A stretch of 64,000 nt of DNA, from positions 19,613-83,612 of the forward strand of contig CAZIAZ010000003.1 of the NCBI GenBank assembly GCA_964536835.1. Reading direction: 5' to 3'. A program made the position numbers and the translations under genes. The stretch comes from DAONFI01 sp035403485. GTDB lineage: Bacteria; Planctomycetota; Phycisphaerae; SM23-33. Shown piece after piece: positions 8,071 to 17,320 of the stretch. Position 1 is the first letter of the stretch. Each line of letters starts with the position of its first letter. A model generated the notes under the pieces. It had not been told where the DNA came from and ran no database searches. It saw only the letters and a list, made by a program, of their open reading frames with translations.

Positions 8071-10002
8071 TCATTCGACTGCCGCTTCGCAATGCTGCTG
8101 GATTTCATTGCCGACGTCTTCCCATCGCACCCATAACTCGTCGAGCCGTTTTTTGCAGGCCTGGTAGTCAAGCGAGAGTTTTTCGACCAACTGCATGTCG
8201 CCGGTGACGCTGGCTGATGATATTTCGTCATTCATTCCGGCAAGCCGGCGTTCGAGAGAATCGATATCCGTTTCGATATCAGAATGCTGTTTCTGAAGTT
8301 TCTGGAGCAGGTTATTGCGTTGGCGCGATTGTCGGTATTGTTCCTTCCGTTTTTCCTTGTCGGCCTGTCTGGATTTATTTTCCTGCTGCGGCGAAGTCGG
8401 ATTGCCGGCTGAGTTTTTACAATAATCCAGGTATGCCTGCCAGCCGCCTGAAACTGTTTTGACCGTGCCGTCCGCAACTATCCAGATGTCGGTAGCAATT
8501 TTCTCTATAAGGTATCGGTCATGGCTGACGAAAAGCACACTACCTTCGAAGTCAGCCAGTGCCTGTTGGAGAGTTTCCACCGACGGCATATCGAGGTGAT
8601 TCGTCGGCTCGTCGAGCATCAGCAGGTTTGACTCCATCAGAAGCAGCCTGGCAAGAATGACGCGACTCCGCTGGCCGCCGGACAGTTCGGAGATTTTCCT
8701 GGCCGCCGCTTCGTCGCCGAGCTGCATCGCCCCCAGCGCATCCATCGCCTGCCTGCCGGTACAGCCCAGCGCCATTACCGCCTCCATTGCCGTCATGTCC
8801 TGCGCCAGTTCAGTATGAGCCTGCGAAAGATAACCCGGTACGACATTCGCCCCCAGCGTCACCTTGCCGCCGAGCAGTTCAAGCTCGCCAAGTATCGAAC
8901 GTAGCAAAGTGGTTTTGCCGATGCCGTTAGCTCCGACGATGGCGACCCGACGGCCTTTGACGATTTCGAGTTTTTCGGCTTTCACCAGCGGCTGAGCCGG
9001 CGAATAACCCACGGCGATATCCTCAGCCCGCATGACTATGTCGCCGGTGGTTTTTCCGGTTCGGAGTTTGAGCGACATGGTTTCGGGGCTGACGGGTTTC
9101 TCGATTGCCTCTTCGGCGATGAACCGTTCAAGCCGCGTACGACGGCCTTGCGCTTCCTTCGTTCGTTGGCCGGCGATGTGGCGGTTGATGAAATCACGCG
9201 TCTCGGCGATGTATTCCTGCTGCTGCGTCCAGATTCGCATGCGTTCCTCGTAACGCTGCTGTCTCTTGGGCAGAAATTCGCTGTAACAGCCGCGATACGT
9301 CTCCACGCCGCCGCGGGCGACCTGCCATGTAGAGTTCGTCACCGAATCCAGGAAATAACGGTCATGACTGACGACGACAAGTACGCCCGCATAATTTTTC
9401 AGCCAGTCTTCCAGCCATTGTGTCGCTTCGATGTCCAGATGATTCGTCGGCTCATCGAGCATGAGGAAGTCGGGATTTTTAAGCAGAAGTGCGGCTAGCG
9501 AGGCGCGGGTTCGTTGGCCGCCTGAGAGCTCGTCCAGCCGACGGCCTCTGAGTTCGTCAGGAAAATTCAGGCCCGACAGCGTCCGTTGAACACGGCTGAC
9601 GTGGTCGTATCCGCCCAAAACCTCAAACTGCGTCTGCAATTCGCCGAGCCGTTTCATGTCGTTTTCGTCATGCCGGCCAAGCCGCGCCGTTATCTCGTGA
9701 ATCTCCCGCTCAATATCGTGCAGGGCGGCAAATGCGTCTTCTATGGCGTCGTCGACGGTTTTTCCAGGCGGCGCGGGCGGGTCCTGCGGCAGATACGCCG
9801 TCGTGAGGCCTCTGCTCATGTGAATGCTGCCGGAAACGGGCTCAAGCTGGCCGGCTAATATTTTCAGCAGCGTGCTTTTGCCTTCGCCGTTGGGGCCTAC
9901 GAGTCCGACCTTGTCCGACTCGCCAAGGCGAAACGAAACGTCGCGCAGGATATACTCGGCGCCGAAGGACATGGAAACATGTTCTGCGATTACTAGTGAC
10001 AT
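8071..10002 (-). CDS. ABC-F family ATPase (Uup/EttA/YdiF-like ribosome-associated protein)
   Basis: The 643-residue protein has two ATP-binding cassettes and no membrane domain. Cassette 1 has Walker A GPNGEGKST and signature LSGGQRTRASLA followed by MLDEPTNHLDIEATQWLE. Cassette 2 has GANGIGKTT and LSGGQRSRVILAR followed by LMLDEPTNHLDMPSVETL. The linker of about 80 charged residues between them is the ABC-F interdomain (P-site tRNA interaction) motif, and the C-terminal 90 residues form a coiled coil (KLQKQHSDIETDIDSLERR). Members act on the ribosome in translation control or, in some cases, antibiotic protection. The C-terminal coiled coil is most like Uup/YdiF. It lies 84 bp upstream of the DapF-family gene on the same strand and may share a transcript. 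Confidence 0.92.
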   Translation of the reverse strand: MSLVIAEHVSMSFGAEYILRDVSFRLGESDKVGLVGPNGEGKSTLLKILAGQLEPVSGSIHMSRGLTTAYLPQDPPAPPGKTVDDAIEDAFAALHDIEREIHEITARLGRHDENDMKRLGELQTQFEVLGGYDHVSRVQRTLSGLNFPDELRGRRLDELSGGQRTRASLAALLLKNPDFLMLDEPTNHLDIEATQWLEDWLKNYAGVLVVVSHDRYFLDSVTNSTWQVARGGVETYRGCYSEFLPKRQQRYEERMRIWTQQQEYIAETRDFINRHIAGQRTKEAQGRRTRLERFIAEEAIEKPVSPETMSLKLRTGKTTGDIVMRAEDIAVGYSPAQPLVKAEKLEIVKGRRVAIVGANGIGKTTLLRSILGELELLGGKVTLGANVVPGYLSQAHTELAQDMTAMEAVMALGCTGRQAMDALGAMQLGDEAAARKISELSGGQRSRVILARLLLMESNLLMLDEPTNHLDMPSVETLQQALADFEGSVLFVSHDRYLIEKIATDIWIVADGTVKTVSGGWQAYLDYCKNSAGNPTSPQQENKSRQADKEKRKEQYRQSRQRNNLLQKLQKQHSDIETDIDSLERRLAGMNDEISSASVTGDMQLVEKLSLDYQACKKRLDELWVRWEDVGNEIQQHCEAAVE

Positions 10003-10163
10003 CGGTCTTAAATCCGGAGATATACGGCTTTAACAGGGTTTATTACGGTTTATTTTTTGCATCGGCAGGCGGGCATATCCGCCGGCAGGCCATCACGGTA
10101 TCGCTGCGAAACGGATGTGTCAATGTTTTTTGGGACAATTATAACGGCTGCGTGATTTTTCAC

Positions 10164-10325
10164 TAGAGCATTGAAAGATTGAGAGTTCATATTTTTGCGC
10201 CAGTGGGTTTGTTCGTGGCAAGGAAGGAAAATGAGGCATACTTGGCAGTATTCTGAAGTTTTTCTGACGCAGCCACGGACAAAGCAAACCAGCAAAAAAG
10301 GAACTCTCAAGATTGAACTGCTCTA
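10164..10325. repeat. 162-bp TA-flanked inverted-repeat element, family A copy 2
   Basis: It is nearly identical to the copy at 790-951 over its whole length, with ends TAGAGCA and TGCTCTA. It lies in the divergent intergenic region and does not touch a reading frame. Confidence 0.85.
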
Positions 10326-10383
10326 ATCGTTATTTGGGCCGGCTGACACGGTTATTGCGCAGTCTGCCGCAAACTCTAATTTC

Positions 10384-10412
10384 TTGTTTGTAGAACGCTT
10401 ATCGGGTAAAAT
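10384..10412 (+). promoter_or_regulatory. Candidate sigma-70 promoter for the HtrA-like gene
   Basis: TTGTTT (10384-10389) and TAAAAT (10407-10412) are separated by 17 bp. The start codon is 137 bp further on. The match is good but has not been tested. Confidence 0.4.
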
Positions 10413-10548
10413 ACCGCAATGACAGGTTTTTTAATATGATATCTATTATGCTATGTTTTAATTCGCAGAGTTCTTTTTAAAGGAAGCCGGTATATATTTG
10501 GCCGGTACGCATGTTAAAAAAATGTATTTTTTCACAAGGAGCCGGCGT

Positions 10549-11913
10549 ATGTTGAAAAGATGTTTCATCGCGGCAGTTGGAATTTTTTTTGCCGCGATTG
10601 CTTCGGCAGGAACGCTTCCGATTAGCGGCGGCGTGGATTTCAGGACTGTCGTCAAGAGTGCCAAGGACAAGGTCTTTCCAGCCGTCGTTTACATAAAATG
10701 CCTTATGGAAAACATGGAGTCCGGCAAGAAAGTTACGCATGAAGTTGCCGGCAGCGGCGTAATAATTTCCCCCAAAGGCGAAGTGCTGACCAACTGGCAC
10801 GTTGTTGACAAAGCCGTTGAAATCCGCTGCCTGCTCCTCGACGGCCGATATTTCGACGCCGACAAGATAGGCCAGGACAAAGACACCGACCTTGCCCTCC
10901 TGCAACTCAAATACCCGAAAGAAAAGCCGCAGAAATTTATCTACGCCGAACTTGGCGATTCAGCCGGCATGCTTGAAGGTGATTTCGTGATGGCGATGGG
11001 CGCGCCGTGGGGCCTTAATCGCTCGGTTACGATGGGCATAATCGCCTGCACCAAACGATACCTGCCCGATAACAGCGAGTACAGCTACTGGTTTCAGACC
11101 GATGCCGCAATCAGCCCCGGCAACAGCGGCGGCCCGCTGGTTGATACCGACGGCAAAGTCATCGGTATCAATACGCGCGGCATTATGGTCGGCGGCGATA
11201 CAGGATTTACGATTCCATCCGATACAATCAAGCTGATAATTGCACGGCTGAGGGAATTCGGCGAAGCTAACTGGAGTTGGACGGGCTTGCAGCTTCAGCC
11301 GCTGAAAGATTTTAATAAAAATATCTACTTCGAAGGCACACAGGGAGTCATTGTCGCCGAAACCGACCCTGAAAGCCCGGCCCGACGCGGCGGAATCAAA
11401 CAACGCGACAGAATTATCGAAATAAACGGCACGCCGGTGACGGCTGCATGGTCGGAGGACTTGCCTGAGATACGCAGGCTTATCGGGTTGCTGCCGAAAA
11501 ACAAGGATGCCGTCTTCAAGGTCATCCGCGACGGCAAAACCCTGGATTTCAAAATCAAACCCAGGAAGAAAGGCAAAGTCGAGGGAGAAGAACTCGAATG
11601 CCCCAGATGGGACATCACAGTAAAGGCAATCAACCAGTTTGACAACCCTGACCTGTATTTCTATTGCAAACAGGGTGTGTTTGTATACGGCGTGAAATAT
11701 CCGGGTAACGGCTCGGAAGCGGGACTGGGCCAGCAGGACATAATCCTCAAGATAGACGGCAAATCCGTAAAAACGCTTGAAGACGTCAGAAAAATTAACG
11801 AGCAGGCTATCAAGGATATCGACAAAAATCACCGTATGATATTTACCGTTCTGCGCAACGGCCTTATGCAGCAGATTGTAGTGGACTACGCCAGAGATTA
11901 TGAGAAAGAATAA
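10549..11913 (+). CDS. HtrA/DegP-type periplasmic serine protease with two PDZ domains
   Basis: The 454-residue protein has a signal peptide (MLKRCFIAAVGIFFAAIASA) and a trypsin-like domain with catalytic H84 (TNWHVV), D114 (DTDLALL) and S193 (GNSGGP). Two PDZ domains follow, around residues 255-350 (GVIVAETDPESPARRGGI) and 370-450 (GVFVYGVKYPGNGSEAGL). HtrA proteases degrade or refold damaged envelope proteins in the periplasm. The start was placed at 10549 because AAGGAG lies seven bases upstream and the signal peptide begins there; the frame is open 17 codons further. The next gene, a PDZ lipoprotein, begins 45 bp downstream, so the two are probably co-expressed. Confidence 0.9.
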   Translation: MLKRCFIAAVGIFFAAIASAGTLPISGGVDFRTVVKSAKDKVFPAVVYIKCLMENMESGKKVTHEVAGSGVIISPKGEVLTNWHVVDKAVEIRCLLLDGRYFDADKIGQDKDTDLALLQLKYPKEKPQKFIYAELGDSAGMLEGDFVMAMGAPWGLNRSVTMGIIACTKRYLPDNSEYSYWFQTDAAISPGNSGGPLVDTDGKVIGINTRGIMVGGDTGFTIPSDTIKLIIARLREFGEANWSWTGLQLQPLKDFNKNIYFEGTQGVIVAETDPESPARRGGIKQRDRIIEINGTPVTAAWSEDLPEIRRLIGLLPKNKDAVFKVIRDGKTLDFKIKPRKKGKVEGEELECPRWDITVKAINQFDNPDLYFYCKQGVFVYGVKYPGNGSEAGLGQQDIILKIDGKSVKTLEDVRKINEQAIKDIDKNHRMIFTVLRNGLMQQIVVDYARDYEKE

Positions 11914-11958
11914 AATTATTCAGAAATGCTCGAAAATACTCGAAAGGAATTTTTGATT

Positions 11959-14358
11959 ATGAGTATCGATATTATTATAAAAAATAATAAAACTAAAAAA
12001 ATCGTCGGCTTGATGCTGGCTGTGTCGATATGCATGCTGCTTCTGAGCGGGTGCAAAAATGCGGACGATAAAAACAGGAAGTCGGAAGTCGACGAAAAAC
12101 AGCTCGCCGCAATCAAAACCATTCGAAATGCCACCGTCATAGTGGAAATAGACCTTCAGTACGATAAGGGCGAATCGCCATATGCCGGCGGCGTGGATTG
12201 CGAGGATCTCGTCCAGCAGGAAAGGCCAGTCAGGATGGCTGGCGTGCTGGTCAGCGACACTGAAGCAATCACGCTCGACCCCATGATTGAAAAACGTTTC
12301 GTCAAACAGATTCGAGTCTGCACGCTTGATGAAAAAGTGGACGCTACTATTGATTCATACCTGAAAGAGCAGGGCGGAGCGGTTTTGAAATTCGCCGGCA
12401 AACTCAAGGGCGTAACGCCGCTGGTTTTCGACGTAAACGCCAAGGACCGGCTTTACGTGTTATCCAGCCAGAGCGACCCGAACAATCCGGCGAAGGATTG
12501 GACTTTCAGCGGCTCGAAACTTGCCGTCTCGCCGATTCTGACCCTCGACAGTGAAAAGCCGTATAAATACATCGGTGCAAACGACCTGTTTCTCGTCGCC
12601 GATGCTGACGGCAAATCGGTCACGCTCGGCGCTCGACGCAAAACCATAATGCCGCTCGACGAGAAATGGAAAGTGGCGCCTGCGGATTTCCTAAAAATCT
12701 CCGCTGCCGACCTGCGGAAACTTCAGGATAAGCTCAAGGCTGAATTCGAGAAGAAAATCTTTCGCGTAGCCTTGAGTTTCCGCAGTCCCAGGAAAGACGT
12801 CAACGAGCGCATGGCTGCCCGTCTTGCGGAAAATGACGAAGAAGCCGATAAGACCGAACGCGATACGTTAGGCATTGCCATAGGTGAAAATCGCGTGCTG
12901 GTGCTGGCCAAGTTGTCGCAGAAATCGACCGCCAGGCTGCAACGGGTGCGAGTCTATCCGTCAGGGAAGGAAATAGTCGCAAAATTCGACAAAACACTTA
13001 AAAATTACGGCGCATTTATTGTCAAAACTGAAAAACCGCTGCCGGCAGTTCAAAAATTTCGCAAGGTCGACACCAACGACGTTCTTTACAGCCTGATGCT
13101 CGTAGCCATGCCGCGAGTGCAGGGCGAATCGGTATTGACGTATTACAACCATACGCGAATCAATTCGGATGAACTCGGCTGGCGTGATAATATCTATCCG
13201 CACATATTTTCCGCCAACGAATCGGATTCGTTCGTATTTGACACTGACATGAATCTCATCGCCATGCCTATGGCGAATCGGCCTGAACCAGGCACGGAAG
13301 AGCGATGGAATCGCCGGCGAGAAACGTCGCTTACTTATGCGGCGCAGCTTTCGCAGATATGGGCAGACAAATTCGACGACGAGGACATCGACAAATCAAA
13401 CGTACCGCTTAGCGAAGAAGACGAATCCCGCCTTGCGTGGTTGGGTGTCGAACTTCAGCCGATGAATCAGGATCTTGCCCGTATAAACAAGGTTTCCGAA
13501 CAAACCCAGGACGGATCGTTCGGCGCAATAGTTTCGTATATCTATCCTGATTCGCCGGCGGAGAAGGCAGGCCTTGAACTCGGCGATATTTTACTGCAAC
13601 TCAAGGTCGTAGACCAGCCGCGGCCCGTAAAGGTCGAGGTCGGAACGTATACCTTCGGCAGCCGGCCTTTCCCGTGGAACGAGCTGGACCAGGTGCCGGA
13701 ACAGTATTACGAATACATCCCCACTCCGTGGGTGCCGGCGGAAAACAAGTTCACGCGTGCCTTGACCGATATAGGTTTCGGCCGCAAGTTTACGCTGGAA
13801 TATATTCACGACGGCAAAGTGTGCCACAGGGAATTCGTCGTTACGCAATCGCCTGAGCATTACGGCACAGCCAAGAAGTTCAAGTCAAAGGCACTGGGCC
13901 TTACCGTAAAGGATATGACCTTTGAAGTGCGAAGATATTTCCAGGTTCTGCCCGACCAGGCTGGCGGAGTGATTATATCCAATATCGAACCTGGCTCGAA
14001 GGCTTCCGTGGCTGGCCTTAAACCGTATGAGATAATAACGCATGTTAACGATATGCCGGTAAGCGATGTGCCGCAGTTTAAAAAACTGCTCAAGACTACA
14101 GCAGGCGAACTCAAACTCGGCATAAAGCGCATGCAGAAAGGCAGAGTGGTCAAAATCCGAATGGCCGTCGGGCAACCGAACGCTGCCGCAAAAAAAACGA
14201 CTGCACAACAAGCCCAGCCGACAACTCAGCCAGCTAATATGGAAAAATCTCAGATTAAAAAACCGGCAGCGCCGAAAAATGTGACGAATAAAACTGTAGA
14301 ACAACCGGCAAAGTCAACCGTAGACACGCCGGCGGAAAAAGACATTTCGAATAAATGA
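11959..14358 (+). CDS. Large lipoprotein with two PDZ domains, probable HtrA partner
   Basis: The 799-residue protein has a lipoprotein signal peptide ending in LLLSGC, the cysteine being residue 32. The N-terminal half may be a degenerate trypsin-like region; I see no intact His-Asp-Ser triad. PDZ domains occur near residues 490-560 (LGVELQPMN, IYPDSPAEKAGLELGDIL) and 640-720 (GVIISNIEPGSKASVAGL). The last 65 residues are a Lys/Pro/Gln/Thr-rich tail. The start at 11959 has AAAGGA ten bases upstream, unlike the ATG at 11926. Lying 45 bp after an HtrA protease, it may bind substrates or act as an adaptor or inactive protease relative. That role is inferred from domains and position. Confidence 0.75.
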   Translation: MSIDIIIKNNKTKKIVGLMLAVSICMLLLSGCKNADDKNRKSEVDEKQLAAIKTIRNATVIVEIDLQYDKGESPYAGGVDCEDLVQQERPVRMAGVLVSDTEAITLDPMIEKRFVKQIRVCTLDEKVDATIDSYLKEQGGAVLKFAGKLKGVTPLVFDVNAKDRLYVLSSQSDPNNPAKDWTFSGSKLAVSPILTLDSEKPYKYIGANDLFLVADADGKSVTLGARRKTIMPLDEKWKVAPADFLKISAADLRKLQDKLKAEFEKKIFRVALSFRSPRKDVNERMAARLAENDEEADKTERDTLGIAIGENRVLVLAKLSQKSTARLQRVRVYPSGKEIVAKFDKTLKNYGAFIVKTEKPLPAVQKFRKVDTNDVLYSLMLVAMPRVQGESVLTYYNHTRINSDELGWRDNIYPHIFSANESDSFVFDTDMNLIAMPMANRPEPGTEERWNRRRETSLTYAAQLSQIWADKFDDEDIDKSNVPLSEEDESRLAWLGVELQPMNQDLARINKVSEQTQDGSFGAIVSYIYPDSPAEKAGLELGDILLQLKVVDQPRPVKVEVGTYTFGSRPFPWNELDQVPEQYYEYIPTPWVPAENKFTRALTDIGFGRKFTLEYIHDGKVCHREFVVTQSPEHYGTAKKFKSKALGLTVKDMTFEVRRYFQVLPDQAGGVIISNIEPGSKASVAGLKPYEIITHVNDMPVSDVPQFKKLLKTTAGELKLGIKRMQKGRVVKIRMAVGQPNAAAKKTTAQQAQPTTQPANMEKSQIKKPAAPKNVTNKTVEQPAKSTVDTPAEKDISNK

Positions 14359-14386
14359 AATCGTGTAAAAATAGATGCCCAAACAA

Positions 14387-14431
14387 CCTTCAGGGTACAG
14401 AGTGCCTGTGAGATGCTCCCTGTTTTGAAGG
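14387..14431 (+). promoter_or_regulatory. Possible hairpin over the pflA ribosome-binding site
   Basis: CCTTC-AGGG (14387-14395) can pair with CCCTG (14418-14422) and GAAGG (14427-14431), with a TTTT bulge. The GAAGG is part of the Shine-Dalgarno sequence of the next gene. It could limit translation, but a chance pairing is possible. Confidence 0.25.
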
Positions 14432-14441
14432 ATAACTACCG

Positions 14442-15191
14442 GTGGCGATAATCAGAGTTCATTCGATAGAGACCATGAGTGGCCAGGACGGCCCTGGCGT
14501 GCGGTGCGTGATTTTTTTGCAAGGCTGTCCGTTACGATGCACTTATTGCCACAATCCGGACACATGGCCGGCGGCTGGCGGAAAAGAATATTCGCCGCAA
14601 CAGCTTTTTGACATCGTGTGCAAATATAAGCCGTATTTCAAAAATCGCGGCGGCGTCACATTCTCCGGCGGCGAACCGATGCTGCAGGCTCGCGACCTTG
14701 TGCCGCTGTTTCAATTATGCAGTGAAAATAACATTCATACCGCAATAGATACCAGCGGCGCGGTGCTTAATGAGAGCGTCGAAGAATGTGTAAAACTGGC
14801 GGACCTTGTTTTACTGGATATCAAGCATCTTCATTCCGACGAATTTCACACACTCACCGGCGGAAGACTCGAAAACCTGCTGCAGTTCGTTCAAATGCTC
14901 AGCCGCCATGCCAAACCTACCTGGATTCGACAGGTGATAGTGCCTGACTGGAATGACACCACTAAGGATATGGATGAATTGGCGGCATTTCTCGCCGACA
15001 AACCGTTTGTCCAAAAAGTCGAACTTCTGGGATATCACAAACTTGCAGACGCGAAATATCTTGAGCTCGGCATGACTCCACCCATGCCGGATGTGCCGGC
15101 AATGATGGATATGCGGCTGGCCGAACTGCAAAAATATCTGAATGAAAAATTAGCTGGTTTGCGCATTAATAATCGCAGCAATGCCAGATAA
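14442..15191 (+). CDS. pflA: Pyruvate formate-lyase activating enzyme (radical SAM)
   Basis: The 249-residue enzyme uses a [4Fe-4S] cluster and S-adenosylmethionine to place a glycyl radical on pyruvate formate-lyase. The cluster cysteines are C29, C33 and C36 in GCPLRCTYCHN. Other PflA landmarks are the opening IETMSGQDGPGVRCVIFLQG, GVTFSGGEPMLQ, DTSGAV, LLDIKH and the late VELLGYHKLADAKY. The start is GTG, preceded by GAAGGATAAC. No pyruvate formate-lyase gene lies in the window, so its partner must be elsewhere. The window's other activase, at 47792, is of a different subfamily and is paired with nrdD. The gene supports an anaerobic lifestyle. Confidence 0.93.
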   Translation: MAIIRVHSIETMSGQDGPGVRCVIFLQGCPLRCTYCHNPDTWPAAGGKEYSPQQLFDIVCKYKPYFKNRGGVTFSGGEPMLQARDLVPLFQLCSENNIHTAIDTSGAVLNESVEECVKLADLVLLDIKHLHSDEFHTLTGGRLENLLQFVQMLSRHAKPTWIRQVIVPDWNDTTKDMDELAAFLADKPFVQKVELLGYHKLADAKYLELGMTPPMPDVPAMMDMRLAELQKYLNEKLAGLRINNRSNAR

Positions 15192-15415
15192 CTTTTTTGT
15201 CGTCAATTTTCTATTTGACTACATTTTTGTAGTATCACTGCTTTCGTTACCATCTTTTATCATTAATGTTCTCTTTGATTTTATGTCGATAAACATTGTG
15301 TAAAATCGATGTATTTTTATTTTTATGGTCTTTGGCATGGCGTGTGCACAGGGAATTCCGAGTTTAAGTTTGTAGCCTTGTTGGCTGCACAATAAAGTAT
15401 TCAGGAGAATATGAA

Positions 15416-16438
15416 ATGGCACGATTAGGAAAGACGGTTCTTAGCCTGGCAGTGTGCCTGGTTGGTGTATCATGGGCGTTGGCGGAGGATGCCGCGCCGA
15501 AATCACAGTGGCTGTACGCGATGACTGATTCGGAAAAAACGCCTGAAGCTCAAACTATCGACACCATGGACGTAGCTGCGCCGGTCAGCGAAGAAGGCTG
15601 GAAAAAGCCCATTCCGGTTTCATTCAGTGTAGATTACACGCTGGTGAGTGATTATATATTCCGCGGCATTAATTTCAGTGAATATCCTGGCGAAGGCAGG
15701 GAAAAGCCGAATAACCAGATGACCGTAGGCACTGAACTTGATCTCGGATCGTTCGGCTATATTGGCGGTTCGGTCTGGTTTGAGTGGTTTGCCGGCCAGG
15801 AGCATCTTAACAGTGAAGGCGACTCGAAGAATCTCCAGGAAGTGGATTACACCGTTTATTACGGTTACAATATCGAATCAATCGGCGTCAATCCTGAAAT
15901 CGGGTTCATATGGTACGAATTTCCGCGTTGCGATGAAAACTGCGACAGTACGCAGGAACTGACCTTGAACCTGGCATTCGATGAGAGCGTATGGCTGCGT
16001 GCCATGGGCATAAATATGAAGGAATCGATATTGAATCCCTATCTGTTCATGGCTTTTGATTTGAATCTTGCCGCCGGCGCAAGCTATTATGAAACCGGCT
16101 TAAGCCATGATTTTGCACTGGCGGACTTAGGCTGTAGTGGTGTACCGGTATTTAAGGATATTACTCTTACTCCTAGCTGGTCGATGTCATGGCAGCATAA
16201 CTGGCTGAACAAGTTTTCGGTCGATTCGAGTGCCGGTTCACGTCGCAACTTCACCAGCATGAACAATATGCAGTGGGGCCTTGATTTGACGTATAACATC
16301 AAAAATGCGTTCAATATACCCGACAAGTATTGCGGCGAGATGTATGTCAAAGGATTTATTTACTACAGCCAGGCTCTTCAGAATCAGTATCTGAATGATG
16401 AATTCTGGGGCGGCATGAGCGTAGGTTACAGCTGGTAA
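15416..16438 (+). CDS. Outer-membrane beta-barrel protein of the TIGR02001 type
   Basis: The 340-residue protein has a signal peptide (MARLGKTVLSLAVCLVGVSW, cleavage near ALAED) and a body of alternating amphipathic strands. The segment VDYTLVSDYIFRGIN near residue 70 matches the start of the Gcw_chp/TIGR02001 family of barrels. The C-terminus ends in Trp (VGYSW), as usual for barrels recognised by the BAM machinery. GAGG/AGGAG-like bases precede the ATG. It is followed by a strong terminator and seems to be a single-gene unit. Transport of small molecules across the outer membrane is possible, but the substrate is unknown. Confidence 0.75.
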   Translation: MARLGKTVLSLAVCLVGVSWALAEDAAPKSQWLYAMTDSEKTPEAQTIDTMDVAAPVSEEGWKKPIPVSFSVDYTLVSDYIFRGINFSEYPGEGREKPNNQMTVGTELDLGSFGYIGGSVWFEWFAGQEHLNSEGDSKNLQEVDYTVYYGYNIESIGVNPEIGFIWYEFPRCDENCDSTQELTLNLAFDESVWLRAMGINMKESILNPYLFMAFDLNLAAGASYYETGLSHDFALADLGCSGVPVFKDITLTPSWSMSWQHNWLNKFSVDSSAGSRRNFTSMNNMQWGLDLTYNIKNAFNIPDKYCGEMYVKGFIYYSQALQNQYLNDEFWGGMSVGYSW

Positions 16439-16486
16439 AACTAGAGATTACCCAGGGTTTACTCCCCGAACGCTTCATTCCTTTAG

Positions 16487-16530
16487 ACCGAAGTTCCGCA
16501 CGGTTCAGCCGGGCGGAGCTTCGGTTTTTT
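16487..16530 (+). terminator. Rho-independent terminator of the barrel gene
   Basis: ACCGAAG (16487-16493) pairs with CTTCGGT (16519-16525), with an additional CCGC/GCGG inner stem, followed by six T residues. Confidence 0.85.
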
Positions 16531-16659
16531 GGTAAAATAGTCGTGTTTTACGGATGCGACAATAAAATGCAATATGATGGACACACCTGGCTAACTGTTG
16601 TCTTGCCAGGCTGGAAAACGGCAGTCAGTCTTTCATCTATAGCGGTTCTTGTGAAAATC

Positions 16660-16982
16660 TTGGTGCATTTTAAACTTGCTCTGCATCATTTCTGCTAGAG
16701 CATTGAAAGATTGAGAGTTCATATTTTTGCGCCAGTGGGTTTGTTCGTGGCAAGGAAGGAAAATGAGGCATACTTGGCAGTATTCTGAAGTTTTTCTGAC
16801 GCAGCCACGGACAAAGCAAACCAGCAAAAAAAGAACTCTCAAGATTGAACTGCTCTAGCTGCAACTTCGTTCTGCTGCGTCAGGCTGCATCGGAATACGG
16901 GCAGTATTCCTGCTTCGCCTTCCTTGCATAGCTCGTTTCGCCAACGCATAAAAGTGTCGTATCTCAAGTTTAACATGCTCTA
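16660..16982. repeat. Older inverted-repeat element interrupted by a family A copy
   Basis: The left piece (16660-16695, with GCATTTTAAACTTG) matches the reverse complement of the right end (CAAGTTTAACATGCTCTA, ending 16982). Removing the 162-bp copy at 16696-16857 leaves 161 bp, the normal element length. The right piece carries the core GCGTCAGGCTGCATCG and CTTCGCCTTCCTTGC, which also occurs in the element at 49418. Confidence 0.7.
16696..16857. repeat. 162-bp TA-flanked inverted-repeat element, family A copy 3 (nested)
   Basis: It is nearly identical to copies 1 and 2, with ends TAGAGCA and TGCTCTA. It sits inside an older element, which shows that the family has moved as a unit. Confidence 0.85.
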
Positions 16983-17099
16983 AAGTGTTCCGATAGATGG
17001 GACTTTTATTATCAGGACTCGTTGCAAGTTTCCATCTTTGTATTATTTTTAAGAACTGCGATGCCTGTTATCGATTTACGCAAAAGCTGAATGGCACAA

Positions 17100-17131
17100 A
17101 AAAACCCGACAAATGTTGTCAGGCTTTTTTT
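17100..17131. terminator. Bidirectional hairpin terminator
   Basis: CCCGACAA (17105-17112) pairs with TTGTCAGG (17116-17123) and is flanked by A and T runs on both sides. On the minus strand it would terminate the LptD-like transcript, about 190 bp beyond that gene's stop. A family B element lies between the two. Confidence 0.65.
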
Positions 17132-17145
17132 ATATCTTTTATATG

Positions 17146-17309
17146 TAGACCTATCCCAAAAACCTTGGCTGGCTGCAATCGGCTCTTTTGCAGCCTGGCG
17201 GCGTTAGAAAAACGGCAGAATATCCTTAAATATGCTGCCATTTTTCTTCCTTGCCAGCCAGCAAAATTGCTCGATTTCGGCGACGCCCATGTTTTTGGGA
17301 TAGGTTCTA
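17146..17309. repeat. 164-bp TA-flanked inverted-repeat element, family B
   Basis: The ends are TAGACCTATCCC and GGGATAGGTTCTA. A partial copy is at 49271-49323 and another starts at 63943. The centre (GGCGTTAGAAAAACGGCAGA and CTTCCTTGCC) resembles the family A core in reverse orientation, although the ends differ. Confidence 0.75.
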
Positions 17310-17320
17310 AATTTGCGATG

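Larger units (their letters stand above)
10003..10548. other. Divergent intergenic region between ABC-F and HtrA-like genes
   Basis: The 546 bp hold a family A repeat element (10164-10325) and a candidate sigma-70 promoter facing right (10384-10412). I see no gene. A small frame inside the repeat recurs in other copies only because the element itself is conserved. Confidence 0.7.
16439..17320. other. 882-bp gene-free region with nested repeat elements and two terminators
   Basis: It holds the terminator of the barrel gene, an older family A-type element split by a younger one (16660-16982), a hairpin terminator at 17100-17131 and a family B element at 17146-17309. I see no convincing reading frame. 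Confidence 0.75.

Noticed and set aside
10960..11832. 290-codon antisense frame within the HtrA-like gene
   Set aside because: It is a shadow of a strong protein-coding gene.
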